The notes under the pieces are model-generated. The model saw nothing but the letters and a program-made list of their open reading frames with translations, had not been told where the DNA came from and made no database searches. 64,000 nucleotides of DNA, from assembly GCA_037975125.1 (NCBI GenBank), contig CM075853.1:33967113-34031112 (forward strand), read 5' to 3'. The stretch comes from Latrodectus hesperus. Lineage: Eukaryota; Arthropoda; Arachnida; Araneae; Theridiidae. This document shows positions 32,961-45,100 of the stretch, piece by piece (position 1 is the stretch's first letter; each line of letters begins with the position of its first letter). The position numbers and the translations under genes are program-made.

Positions 32961-35417
32961 CTAAACCTTAGCACACCTGACAAAATTAACTTAAAAAGAA
33001 ATTTAATCAAAAGTTTGGCACACTCAACCAAATAAAAATTTGGTTTGAAAGGTAAAGAGGAAAATCTCTAAAATTTAAGATGACAATAACAATATAAACA
33101 TCTGTTTTCTATAGGTTTGGTTATGTCGTTTAACACTACGGCAAAATCAAATATCATTTATTGACAAAAAAAGTAATTTTAGACAAAACATACATGAAAA
33201 AAAATACTTATCTTAATTTATTGTAACTCTTTAAAGTGAAATGCTTTAAGTATGGAATGAGTTATAAAATGTATAAAATAACAAAATTTTAATGTTAAAT
33301 GTAAAAAATTAAAAAAATTTAAAAAATTAACATAAATGTAAAAATGTGTATTGTCTTTGATAGAATGTAATTAAACTATGAAACTAAAGCTGGATGTTTG
33401 TTTGCTTTCGTGATGTATTCCACGTGTTTAAGTCCACTGTTTCTGAAAGATTTTAAATAGCATTCGAAAAATTTACACAAGAAACGCGAGCGTGAAGCTT
33501 ATTTCGAAAGAAGATTTCAATTTTTAACTTTGTTCAAAAGGAAGGTTGTTTTGAAAGATGAATAAAAATATCCTCTGAGACAAGCGAATCTAACTTTCTC
33601 CGAAACTATCTTGGAAGATATAGAAAAAGAAGATTTTCTCTCTACTTTTAGACATCGCTATCAAAGGTGAAAATATGCTCCAGGGGTTTTAGAATTTTCA
33701 AGAGCGTATTTTGTGAAATATGTTTCTTGGTTAAAGTAGTACGTCACTAAATATTCTTAAGTATAAATTGCTCATAATCGAGGACTTTCTTAATTTTATT
33801 GCTACATGAATGGTTAACAAACGAACTTTTTAAATAAATATAATGAAATATTTTTAAATGCACATCAATTATGCACTTTTATATCATTTTAAATTGATAT
33901 GTTTATAAAATATATATGTATATATCTATGTTATTACATAGTTTGCATCATAGTAATCTATAAAAGAGCATAGGTAACTGTTCATGTACTAGTGATAACA
34001 AAAAAATTTTAACTAGCAAAATATTAAGATATTAAAAAATCATATTAAAGAATTTCACTTTCAGTAATGTTTTCCTTTGGTAAAAATGGAAATTGTTTAT
34101 TTAAAAAAAATAAAAAATACAAAATTGGTTCATTTCTTGAATTTTACAGTTTTTCAGAGGCTCTTTCGTGAATTCTGTACTATGTCAGAGGTTAGATATT
34201 TAATTCTATAAATACTCATTTTTTAATAATATAACTTTTACACTAGCAATGTGAATTATTAATTTCGCTGATTTTTTTAATTAGCAATTAATTTTTAATT
34301 ACCTACCTCTAATCAGTTAGAAATTATCCCACCTTGTGTCTTAAATAAGAGAGAGATGAAATTTATCTTGCTTATATTATCATTGTTAGTGTGAAACTAA
34401 TTTATTTTACCAACACATTTAAACAGGTTATAATATCTTGCAAGACAAAATTCTGTGCAATAACAAAGAAAAGTAATATTATTGCATCTAAATAGGATAT
34501 TAATCCCTTAAATATTTTTTCATAATTAATGTAATATTTGAATTTTGTCAAAATACTAATTTGAAGACATTTCATTTATAGAAGTACAAATTTCAAAGAA
34601 AATACATCTATTACATTTATTATTTTATCAAATAAACTTAAGATTAAGAAAATGTTTTTTAATGTTACGTGTCCTCATATTTATGTAAATGCATCCTAAA
34701 ACTGGTTACATAAAAAAATGCTATATCTTTTTATGCTATATTTTCGTAAAGTTTTTTAACTTGGAATTCCAAAACTATTAAATTTTGGAGTTTAAAAGTT
34801 TTTATGAAAATGCGTAAGATTTAATCTTATTTTATTCACAAACATAACTGATTTGGTTAAATGAACAGAGAAAAAAATGTTTCTGAGCATGTCACAAAAA
34901 GTAACGACTCTTTAAACACAACGTAACCACAAAAAATGAAGTTTTAACAAAATACATAGTTTTAACAAAAAGTCTGTTATATATAACAGACTTTTTGGTA
35001 TATTATTTGAGTAATATTATTTTAAAACTAGTTAATCTTAAACGCAATACGCTTAACTATATATAGATATATAATTGGAGATTCTTTTACAACTTTTTTG
35101 CCAAACAATTTAAATTCACATTAAAGAATTCAAAAGATATTTCTTGTTAAGCATTGAAATCCGACAAATTAATCAATTTAGTTCATGTTCCTGAAGTGAT
35201 ATGCACTTCAGGCAATAGAAACTTTTCTTAATAAAGCAATAATTTTACTGATTAATTTTGGAAAGTTTTATGAGAAAATGACTTCTTGAAATGAAATGTA
35301 CGCATATTTATGTATATGCTTTTAATAAGAAACGTTTCTGGGTGTTTTAGTGTAGTACTAAAATAAGAAATTTTATTAATGCACATGTAAAACTAACTAA
35401 ACATTTATATGTTACAA
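32961..35417. other. AT-rich DNA upstream of the LINE, no gene recognised
   Basis: The first 100-200 bp may be the LINE 5' untranslated region. The stretch 33370-33720 is slightly less AT-rich without a recognisable frame. A perfect palindrome at 34966-34997 is listed separately. Confidence 0.45.
34966..34997. repeat. perfect 32-nt palindrome
   Basis: CAAAAAGTCTGTTATA followed immediately by its exact reverse complement, with no loop. In RNA it would form a stable hairpin. A nearby GTTTTAACAAAA motif is repeated just upstream. No gene context explains it. Confidence 0.95.
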
Positions 35418-35431
35418 GGATTATAACCTGA

Positions 35432-35606
35432 TTGGTTTGTTTGTCGCTCAACGGTCATTTTTTGTGCACGAGGACTATTTAGACCGGGACCTACGGCTTA
35501 AAGTGGATTCCGAACCACTACAAACATCCATGCCCTAGGTGGGATTCGAACCGACGAACTGTTGAACCGAAGGCAAGAGCGTTAATCATTCGGCTGCCAG
35601 CTCGGC
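35432..35606 (-). mobile_element. tRNA-derived SINE (family B), copy 2, 175 bp
   Basis: On the minus strand it has the head GCCGAGCTGGCAGCCGAATG, a canonical B box GGTTCGAATCC (complement at 35542-35552), then GGGCATGGATGT and a body ending GACAAACAAACC. The flanks GGATTATAACCTGA at 35418-35431 and 35607-35620 are a perfect 14-bp duplication. Both boundaries are therefore exact and the copy is young. Confidence 0.95.
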
Positions 35607-35620
35607 GGATTATAACCTGA

Positions 35621-36408
35621 AGCAGTGGTTTGTCTCTAAATATAGTAGTAACAGAAATATTTCACAAATACAGTGATCAATTTAATTTTAATTGATGAAA
35701 AACATTCCAGTATTAATTTCCTTACCTACCTTTTAAACCTATGTTACCCATAAACAACATTTTAATAAAAGAATGATTTTAAAAACTGGATTGCATTCCA
35801 AAGTCTTGAAATGATTCTCTAAGTCATCTTATATACAACTTATAATAATTTTCCCATTGACTTTTCAATGTTAAATATTAGCTAAAAATCAATATTAGTG
35901 TAATCATCACTATTAGCTAGAATTTTTAGTTACACAAGTTTATAATCGTAAATTTTAAAAATCTTAAATTTGTTTCCAAAGTATTCAAAATTAGTAATAT
36001 GGAAAACAAGACTGAAATACATCACTTAAGCTTTTGGTATAAAATAGCTAAAATCACAAGTACTTACAATAAAAGCTTTAAAATTAAAGTAGAACTCTTT
36101 AGTATTTAAGATTTATAAAATTATGTTTAATTTCAGATTCTTCTGAAATTTTTTGTCACCACAAATAAAATAAAGAATTCTATACTAATTTAAAAACAGA
36201 AACTAAAAGTACATCATATTTAAGACTTAAATAAATATCGATTTCTTTTTAACAGTAATCATTTTTATAATTAATTGTCTGATAAAACAGTCTTTATATC
36301 CTTTTACAGTTCGTCTTCACTTTTATATCCTCTTGGAAAACAAGACTGAAATACATCACTTCAATTTGTCTTATGCTTCATAAATTTCTATTTTTAAAGT
36401 CTTAGTTC
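35621..36408. other. AT-rich DNA with a 28-bp direct repeat
   Basis: No gene. The same 28 nt, beginning TGGAAAACAAGACTG, occur at 36000-36027 and 36334-36361 without mismatch, 306 bp apart. Confidence 0.6.
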
Positions 36409-36409
36409 T

Positions 36410-37279
36410 TTATTGCTTTGTGTTAACTATCCATATTCTGACACAACTTTCAAATTTCATTGAATTACGAGTTTCAGAAGCGTCTTTCAACAAGACAGTG
36501 TACCCTGATCTTTCAAAGTGGACTCTTACAAAATGGCTTTTTAAATTCGAGTTTGAAGTCACAGTTAGTTTACAAACTTGACATTTAAAAGTACGTCTTT
36601 TATATATTTTATTGTCAAAGCACTTCTTCAGTGTTTCTTTAGATTGGGAATAACTATATCTGCTTGTGCCGATGCTTCTCCTTTTCTTCAAAGATTTCGG
36701 TAATTTTTTTTTCATTTTTACACTGGAAAAAAAGTAGATTTCTTAAGGGGTTGACAATAACTTTTCTCTCTCCGAGCACTGAATTGCGGTGACAGAAGTC
36801 CAGTACTAGATATTCCTTCATGTGACATTTTAAACTGTTTAAGATACTTTCCTCTAGTACATAAAACTTTCTTCGGTATCACATCATTCTGGACAAACTC
36901 CTTTTTCTTGAAGACAAACAATGTAATTATCTTGTATTCATAAATTCAGATTCTGATACTTATAGAGCGATTAGACGGGGAAACGAAGTTGACCATATTG
37001 TTTATGCATATGAAGTTGGCTATATTGTTTATGCTGTTACTCTTGAAGATTCTTGAAGCTTAAAGTTGCAGCTTCCGAAGAGTTCTGATCTACATGAGCA
37101 TTCTCTTTCGGAATGAAGGCAGAAAATCCTTCCATTGTATTTATGTCACCACCAAAATTGTCATTTTCATCTTGAGAAGAAAAGCTCAAAAATTCACTTC
37201 TGGAATCCGATGAAGTTTCACTTATTTCATCCAATGCATCAAGTGGATAAAATCCAGCATCGTCAAATTCAATATCCAT
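36410..37279 (-). CDS. candidate two-exon host gene: small acidic protein with one C2H2 zinc finger
   Basis: Exon 1 runs from an ATG at 37279 (A at -3, G at +4) to a donor GTAACA at 37040. An in-frame stop follows immediately, as expected for an intron. The acceptor is a pyrimidine tract ending TTTTTTCCAG at 36723, giving a 318-bp intron. Exon 2 runs from 36722 to the TAA at 36410. The two exons (239 and 313 nt) join in phase as 552 nt, or 183 residues, and an AATAAA overlaps the stop. The N-terminal 75 residues are acidic and Ser-rich (ALDEISETSSDSRSEF). A basic stretch MKKKLPKSLKKRRS follows, then a C2H2 finger FKCQVCKLTVTSNSNLKSH with its second His in FVRVH. This suggests a nuclear DNA-binding protein. 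I do not recognise a named orthologue. A 67-codon frame inside the intron (36718-36921) could be an alternative exon. Confidence 0.5.
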
Positions 37280-38200
37280 ATTTGTTTTAATGTATATTAA
37301 ATTGAAATAATTCAGGAAAATCTTATTCAAGTCGTTAAATACCAAATTTTCAAGCATTAAGTGTATTCGATTTATCACGTGATTCATTACGAGTCATATT
37401 TTAAGCGCTAAAGCAGAGTTTTTCTTGTACTAAAGTTCCCAGTTGCCCATAAAGTACAGCAGTTATGATATTGTATTCCTTTCAAAATATTCTTTTTCGA
37501 TACAAATAGATAATATAAAAGCTGGTATTCCGAGGACTGTGTCAAAAATTATAACCACTTTACCGTTAAAATCTCCAGTAATCTATTCCTCAACCTGAAT
37601 AAAAAATTTATTATCTATACAAAAATATCGACCCATTTAGAGCTTAGCATAAATAATACTCTTTCCCTGAGGTTTTAAAAACTGAATTTACGTTTGACGA
37701 ATCATTTTACAAGCATTTTTTGCATATTAGTTTTATGTTAAAAGGGGAAACAAATATTCCTTTGGTTGATATTCAGCAAACTTTTTGAACTTAATTTAAG
37801 TTAAGAACCTTGTGTTTTTATGTGTAATTATGTATCGAATATTTTATTATTGTTTTTACTGTTATGATACTATCTGTATTGCTCTAATGCAGTATGTTTA
37901 CAGGCTAATCTAGTACTTGACTTAGATATGACATCACAATTTGAGGAAAAGTGTGTCATTGTGTCATTTACAAGTCAACCACATAAGATCACCACCAGAC
38001 ATACCGCTTATTTAACATCTTCAGTTTTGCATCAGCCACAGATCCTCTCAACATCGCAAAACCAACGTAATGAAGACCCTCATGGGTTTGAATTTCAAGG
38101 TGTGCCAACTGACACCAAACTTTCAGTCACGATCTAATAATTTAATGAACTCCATCTGATTTTCTTATTAGTTATTGACATTCTTGGTATTTTCCAACAG
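37280..38200. other. intergenic DNA upstream of the candidate gene
   Basis: It should hold the promoter of the minus-strand candidate gene, but no clear TATA or initiator stands out. A plus frame of 69 codons at 37928-38137 has no motif. Confidence 0.4.
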
Positions 38201-38204
38201 ATGA

Positions 38205-38490
38205 AAGATGCAACGGTGACCTGGTTGGTTTTGGCGAACGTTCTCATTGTCGGAAAGTAGTGAGTTCGAGTCACAATTTAGTCGAAGATTCATCGAGGCA
38301 CATTAATGTCATGGTCACAATATTCTCCATGTGAAATAATACTTTAGAGGTGGCATTCCAAGTCTGAAGTCTTTTTCTTGGTCCCTGCTTCAAAATTAGG
38401 ACTGCCACTTTCGAGGATACGATGATACACCCATTTGGTGCCTCTCTATAAAAAGTGTCATTATTCCCGACCCTTGTGAAGCTTAAAAGT
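38205..38490 (+). mobile_element. possible degenerate tRNA-derived SINE
   Basis: A tRNA-like head ACCTGGTTGGTTTTGGCG is followed about 35 nt later by GAGTTCGAGTC, a B-box-like sequence. The body differs from the other SINEs in the window and no target-site duplication was found, so both the ends and the call are tentative. Confidence 0.4.
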
Positions 38491-38580
38491 CAAAATCTTC
38501 TTAGCCGTTATCTTAATAGCTCATGAAGAATCCAATGTAACAACTGATCAATTGCATTTGGAAGAACACACGGCAACAAG

Positions 38581-39720
38581 TTAACAGAAGCAAAGTCTAT
38601 AACCCTTGAAATAATTTTTGTAATTTTTAAAATTATCAGTTGACATTTCGAGCAACAAAATTCTGATTTTTCTTTTTTTTATTTGAGCATGTAATGATGT
38701 TTTATTTTCATACATATCAAGTTCAGAAAGGGTAATAGCAAGAATCTCGCAAAAACCACCAAATTGGACATCATTTAGCTGCATAACAATTTCTTGAATG
38801 TTTTCAACAGCAGATAAGTCTAAAGGACATTTTCTTGTGCAAATTCAAAACATTTCAAAAACTTATAAGCATGAATCCAAGTTTCTTTGAATTTCATATA
38901 TTTAAAAACACAGTTGGTTTGGTTTGTTTGTCGCTCTACGGTTATTTTTTGTACACTAGGGCTAATTAGACCGGGACCTACGGTTTAAAGTGGATTCCGA
39001 ACCACTACAAACATCCATGTCCAAGGTGGGATTCGAACCTACGAACTGTTGAACCGAAGGCAAGAGCGCAAACCATTCGGCTGCCAGCTAGGCAAACACA
39101 GTTGAAAAAGCTTTCATCCCCAGCATATTTTTTAGCTAAGTATTTAAATTGATAAAAAAAAACTTTACAAGAATTTCTAAAACTGTATCAAGTAACTCGA
39201 AATATTTTTCTGTTAGGAGCTTCTGTCTAGTATTAAAAGGAAGCAATAAATTTGCTTCAAGGAACCTCCTCAAAACCTTAATAGAATATTCAAGTATGAA
39301 AATCTTATAAAACCCAATTTTCTTCTTGAAATCTTGAAATTCATTATTACTTTCTTCATGTTCATATCTTCTTTCATCAAGTTCTTTTTGCCTTTTTTCA
39401 ATTTTTGAAACTCCACCCAGAGCTCACACAATGCTATAAAAAAAGCCTCTACATGATCATAATTCCAACATATTAAAACATCTTCTAATTTCTTTACCAT
39501 GCAATATAATTCACTAATCCAATAAATGTTCCATTTTTCTAATTTTTTTAATCAAGTTCAAATGATGAAAGCTGAAATGAAGTCTTGCATGTATCTCCAT
39601 GAAGAAGATTCATATAATGACCATTTAAAATTTTATTTCCAGAACGTTTTTTTGTCAGACAATAGTTCATTTTTAAATAAATTAAAGTTGAGCCTTTCTT
39701 CTCGAACTGCAATATAACCT
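38581..39720 (-). pseudogene. decayed coding sequence of unknown identity, split by a SINE
   Basis: On the minus strand from about 39720 to 38581 the DNA keeps coding sense over roughly 310 residues once the SINE at 38917-39093 is set aside. Recognisably protein-like blocks in order are EERLNFNLFKNELLSD; WRYMQDFISAFII; LEKWNIYWISELYCMVKKLE; EKRQKELDERRYEHEESNN (charged, likely helical); EYSIKVLRRFLEANLLLPF; GDESFFNCVFKYMKFKETW; CPLDLSAVENIQEIV; and QFGGFCEILAITLSELDM. The SINE lies within the GDESFFNCVFKYM block, and removing it with one duplication copy restores the frame. At least two frameshifts (near 39400 and 38838) and three in-frame stops (39520-39640) show decay. I do not recognise the family. 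It may be a processed copy, as no intron is needed, or a dead host gene. Confidence 0.55.
38917..39093 (-). mobile_element. tRNA-derived SINE (family B), copy 3, 177 bp
   Basis: Same head, canonical B box (complement at 39029-39039), GGACATGGATGT-type block and AAACAAACC-type tail as copy 2. The flanks AAACACAGTTG at 38906-38916 and 39094-39104 are a perfect 11-bp duplication. It sits inside the decayed coding sequence at 38581-39720. Confidence 0.95.
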
Positions 39721-40499
39721 ATAAAATATATGTAAAAAGAGTGAAATTAATTAAATTCAAATTTCTTCAATATTTATTAATATGTAACAAAATACCTGTA
39801 TATTTATAATACATTTTCAATGCTTACTGATATTAAGTTTATTATATTTATAAAAATCACAATATTTTCTTTAAAAAAAATTACATTTTACTGTAACTAA
39901 AATAGATTAAGATAACTCTAAAAAATGTTAGACTTTTATAGAAACCAGAGCATATCCTTATATGAACAAGCACATAGGCAATAATTTATAAATATATTTG
40001 TCTCATGAATAAAACATTTGGCATAGTTAAAATTGAATAAAATTAGTGTTTAAAATAATTTGTAAAACACAAGTCATTAAAAATCTGTCTCAAATTCTAT
40101 TATATTTTGGAGGGATTACATTATATTCAATTAGTCTATAAAAGTCTTTATCAAATTTATATATCAGTGGAGTATATAAATACATCCTAATGAAGTTACG
40201 GGAATAAAATTAAGTTCTAGCTATAGAGAATATTAAAATAATTTTATAGTTTATTTTCAAACTATAGTTTTGCAAATATTCAAAGCTCTGGCACTACACA
40301 GCAATCTGTTGGTAATGGTCTGAGATGATAAGCACATAAAGAAACTAAGCAGCAATTTCCCAGTCGTAATGAAAGTCAGAGACCAAGATATGAGAGCTGA
40401 CAAATTTCTCCTTAAATTCCAAAGAAAAGAGAACAAATTGTGTTGCAGACATTTTACGTATACAATGGCTGTTGGCAAGATAATTTCTTGACAATCAAA
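39721..40499. other. AT-rich DNA, nothing recognised
   Basis: A 73-codon minus frame at 40257-40478 has no motif. Confidence 0.45.
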
Positions 40500-40619
40500 T
40501 CAGCGTTTTCTAATCGAATGGTGCATTTGCTTTGAGAGACTATTCCGAAGTACATTTATTGCTTTTTCTGTAAATTTTAAATTTATTATTTTTGTATGTA
40601 TATCTACTTTTATTTCTAT

Positions 40620-41280
40620 TTCTGAGGATGATGGTAATACGTATAATGCGTACTGTAATTCGGATGATCCAACGTCTCTCACTTGAACTTGGCCAGTTCC
40701 ATGTGTGTGACTCTGTGTGGACACACGTTATCATGTAGCAGAACCACACTCTCGTGAGCAGCCCCCGTCTTTTGTTCTTGATTTACTTGCGTAGGCGTCG
40801 GAGTGTCTCACAGTACACATCGGAGTTTATGGTTTTTTCTGTGCCTGTGAAATTCCACGAGTATCGGACCTTAAACGTTGAAAAAGACGGTGAGCAAACA
40901 CCTTTCCTGCTGACGGTACTGTTTTGAACATTTTAGGGGGAGGTGACGATTCATGCTTATACTGGTTTCTCACACTCCACTGTCAGAAATAGGATAACAC
41001 CTCCCTGCTCCTCAATCGTCGAATATTGCAATGCGAACGACATCCTGTCCTCATACGGACTGCCGCATCATTTGGACGCGGCTTTTGATAAGAGCCTCTG
41101 CTCTCTCTTGCGTAAGCGGGGGTCCGCGCATGCTCCGATCCCAGTTAGAGACTCCAATCACATCCCGAGATGTCTCTCTAGGATCTCTCATGGCGCATTA
41201 TGCAAATATTTAACTGTTACGTTTTTGCGTTGTTTCGTACCTTTTCATTTGGTCACCCCTTATATTTTGAAATAATTCCT
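40620..41280 (-). pseudogene. mariner-type transposase relic
   Basis: On the minus strand, several frames carry mariner-type motifs in order. KMFKTVPSAGKVFAHRLF lies near 40920. SDVYCETLRRLRK with KNKRRGLLT lies near 40810-40760. LLHDN-type sequence followed by CPH lies near 40735, with the second catalytic Asp, and a worn LDHPNYS block near 40670 stands where DHPPYSPDLAPSD is usual. Frames change repeatedly and stops are frequent, so it is dead. The upstream part to 41280 is less AT-rich and probably the N-terminal half, but too altered to read. Terminal inverted repeats were not found. Confidence 0.75.
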
Positions 41281-41994
41281 ATGAATGAAAATTTAAATTG
41301 CATATATTGTCACATTATTTAAGAAAAAATTATTTTGTAGTTTATTCTTAAATAATGACTGTTAAAAACCATTATAAAACCATTTACAATACGGAATGTA
41401 AACTAAACTTAAAAGCTTGAAACGAAATTGGAAATTTCAACAACTGATAATCAATTTATTTAATTTAATTTTAGATTCATTGAAACAAATCAACGAGTTT
41501 TGAAAATAAGATATATTTTTCCACCATTAACATTATTTATAAAACAAAAATAATACTCAAAAAAGATAAATTTAAAATATAAAGTCTTTTTTCTACTTAG
41601 CTCTCAGAGGATTAACAAATATAATATTGAAGTTTTTATAAAGTACGAATTTACTAGCACAGTTCATATTATAAAGTACGAATTAAATAATTACTTAAAT
41701 AGCATATTTGTGTAATACTTATTTACAACATACAGATAAATAATTTTTTCTGTTCAAACATATAAACTAAATACTACAGCGTGTAAAATTATATAATGTC
41801 TAAATTATTTTGTAAAATTATTTGATAAATAATAAACATCTTAAGAAATACCAATGAAATATGCTGTATTATATTTTCTACGCAATTAATAATAAAATAG
41901 TTTGTGTATATAAATATTTATCGAAACTTTTTTTAACTCTTTAATTATGCATATGAAATTATTTTATATTTTTATACTTTACAAACATTACATT
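41281..41994. other. AT-rich DNA, nothing recognised
   Basis: No supported feature. Confidence 0.5.
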
Positions 41995-42016
41995 TATATA
42001 TATATAAATATAAATA

Positions 42017-42109
<93 letters not shown>

Positions 42110-42118
42110 GTATATATA
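41995..42118. repeat. (AT)n microsatellite with AAAT interruptions
   Basis: An imperfect left part with TAAATA variants, then a pure AT run from about 42029 to 42107. Confidence 0.95.
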
Positions 42119-45100
42119 TTTCTAATAAGTTAAAAGGTTATAATCATTTAAGTAATAATGCGTAGTAACAAAATTACTTTCTAATTAATTTGGATGACGT
42201 AATGGAAAACGGGATGACGTGAAACAGTATTCATAAATTCATTTTAAACGAAAAACAAATACTTGGTTCTAGAATTAAAAGGTAAAACTTTATCATTTAG
42301 AATTAGATTTTTATTTTTTCTTGATATTAGGTACAATTATTTTTGCAATTTTATCTAACGCCTTGTTATCATAAATATATTTTATTTAGTTTGCTTCTGG
42401 AAATCTGTATTTAGCAGAATAAGTATAAAATTCCCTTAAATGTTTTCCTTTATCATATTATTATTTTTCTATATTTTAAACAAATAATTTAATTAAAATC
42501 AATTTTATTCAAAAGTGTTCCATTTTAATAAAAAGTGAAATCAAAATTTTGATCAAAGGGATAAATTTTAATCAAATTAGAAACACATTTCGTCAGTGGT
42601 ATAAATAGTTTTGCAAAATTAAAAATTGACTAATGGAAAGAAACAGTTATTGCTTAATCTGAGTGGTGTTTCCTTGAATTGTTTGGAATTAATTTCCAGA
42701 GGGAATTGTGGCTGGGGTAAGCTCAAAATTGTGAATAAATTTACGTAACTTTACATACTTAATATATCAATGTCGCTTTTGCAAAGTGATCGTGCTAGTA
42801 TTATAAATAAGAAAACTCATACGTAACGGATGAAAGAAAGATTTTGGTTCCGAGTGAAGTAGAATTCATAGAAGAAACCTTATGCGTAAAAGTGATCTGT
42901 GAAAAAAATACATTTCTATTACCTACTTTAAATTATGCAATTTTCTGGCATTACAAATCAAAAATCGAATCGATGAATCAATATAACCATTTCATAAAAA
43001 GCATGAAACATTGTAGTCAAAAGAAATTCAATTCTCGTACCTATCATACTTATCAAATGAATGAGAAAGATGTTTTTTTATGTAATACCTTAAAGCTGAA
43101 AAAATTACGAATATTTGGTATTTCCTAATTTGTTCCGTGTACAGGGTTTTCAGTGGGTGTATTTATAATGATTTCTTAGTTTTATTTAGTAATATTTCAA
43201 AATGTATTATATGACAAGTGTGTTTTGAAGAGATCTTCATTAACAAATATCCTCAATTTATTCTTTAAAAAATGCCTCATATCCTATCCCGTTTCTTGGA
43301 TTGATGTCATTTTATCCGTTATTTCAATTATATTTTAAGAATGTTAAAATATTATACATAAGACAATTGCCTGATGTATTAAAATGTTTAATTCATTCAT
43401 CGTTTTGAATGCACTTGCTCACTTTTTTAATTAATGAATGTGTGGAAATATTCACCTTTTTTATCATAATAATGTACTGCATTCGTTTTCCAGGTAATAT
43501 GATATAGCATAATATCAGATGGATTTAAGAAGATATATTAACACACACCCTTAAAGACTTTCACGAAAATTTCTCACAAATGATCAAAGATATAATTAGG
43601 ACGATTAGCAAATTATTTTTCGGCAAATGTGGATGCATTCAAAAGCATTCATTTCAAGTTAATCAGAAGTAATTAATATCAATTTCGTAATCTTGGTTTT
43701 ATCACTATGTTATGGTTATCGCAAAATGGAAGTTCAACTAAAAAATATTATTATAATAAGAAACATAATATATTTTTATATTTTGAATTTAAAATAGATT
43801 ATCCATTAAACAACATTATAAAATAAACTCAGACAAATTCAAAAGTGATACAAAAATGACGAAAAAAATGAAATTTACAGCACTGAATGAAAATGTCTCA
43901 AGATAGATGTAATGAAAATAAAACCATCAAAACTTAAATGCTTTTTGTTTGTGTTTTTATATTTGTATTTAGTTTCGCTATCTCTATACATGTGAATTAA
44001 GCCTAAAATTCTATTCACTAACTTTGTAATTTTAAATTCAATGCAAGTGATGAAATGGAAACAGATAAATTAGTTATAATATTTTTCCTGACTATCCCAT
44101 CATAAAGCAAAAAACTTACAAGTTCTGTGAAAGAGCAGTGGTGAAAAAATTTGACTTTACGGAGGTTAAAAAAAGACATTTTTCAAATAGAATACTAAAT
44201 TATTATTACTTACTAGCACATCAATTTTTAATTGCCTTTTTGATTATTCTTCAGTTTAATTTTGAAAAAGTAATCTCTAATTCTTATAGTAACTTATAGC
44301 TATAATTTAATGCAAAAAATCTTTTTTTTTTTACTTAGTAACAAAATAGTTCATCAATTTTATTGCAGTTAAGGGACAATCATTTTTTAAATCACAATAT
44401 TATTCCATTTGTTTCTTTCCATTTTATAAGTCATTCATTGTACCTTCCTAAATGTTACACTATTTAATGTTACATGTTTTAGAACACATACATACATTAA
44501 ATTTCATAAATAATCCTTATTGAAATATTAGTATTTATTATTTTTCCCTTTTTCTCATTTTCATTCAATTCAGTTGATGGGAAACAATACGTAAAATTAT
44601 ATAAATGCCGATAAATATTTAATACTTTAGTTCATTTCATTAATATTGTAGGCACAAAATTGATTAAAATTTAATTGAACAGCATGGACTGAAGCTCCGT
44701 TCCCGCTCTAAGGGTCCCAAGAGGTAGAAATGTTTGTTGATTACGTAGAGACGTACCCTTCACTTTGATCCCAAAATAATGAGATGCATTTTAATTTTCA
44801 ACCAATCATTGACAAAACTCATCTCACTGTTCTTGTTCTGTTATCAGTGTGGAAGAGTTAGAATCTCTCTAAATTAGAAACAGCTTTACCAATTTGTTAG
44901 AAGGAAATTAAATGGATGAAATGAAATTGTAAAAATAGATCTCACATGAATAATTTCATTTGAGGGTGCGTAAATATTTGTGTTATAAATTATTTCAAGA
45001 GAATAAATGTTTCATTTTTTCCTACTTTCTGCTTGTCTGGAGTGAGAAGGGTTAATTAAACTTCAAATCTGTTTTCTGTTACAGGTTTTAAGGATATTCT

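Noticed and set aside
36718..36921. Separate 67-codon minus-strand gene
   Set aside because: It lacks an ATG at its start, lies within the predicted intron of the C2H2 candidate, and its phase does not fit that gene; kept only as a possible alternative exon.
42844..43128. 94-codon plus-strand frame
   Set aside because: No domain, no splice or polyadenylation context; within the range of chance frames.
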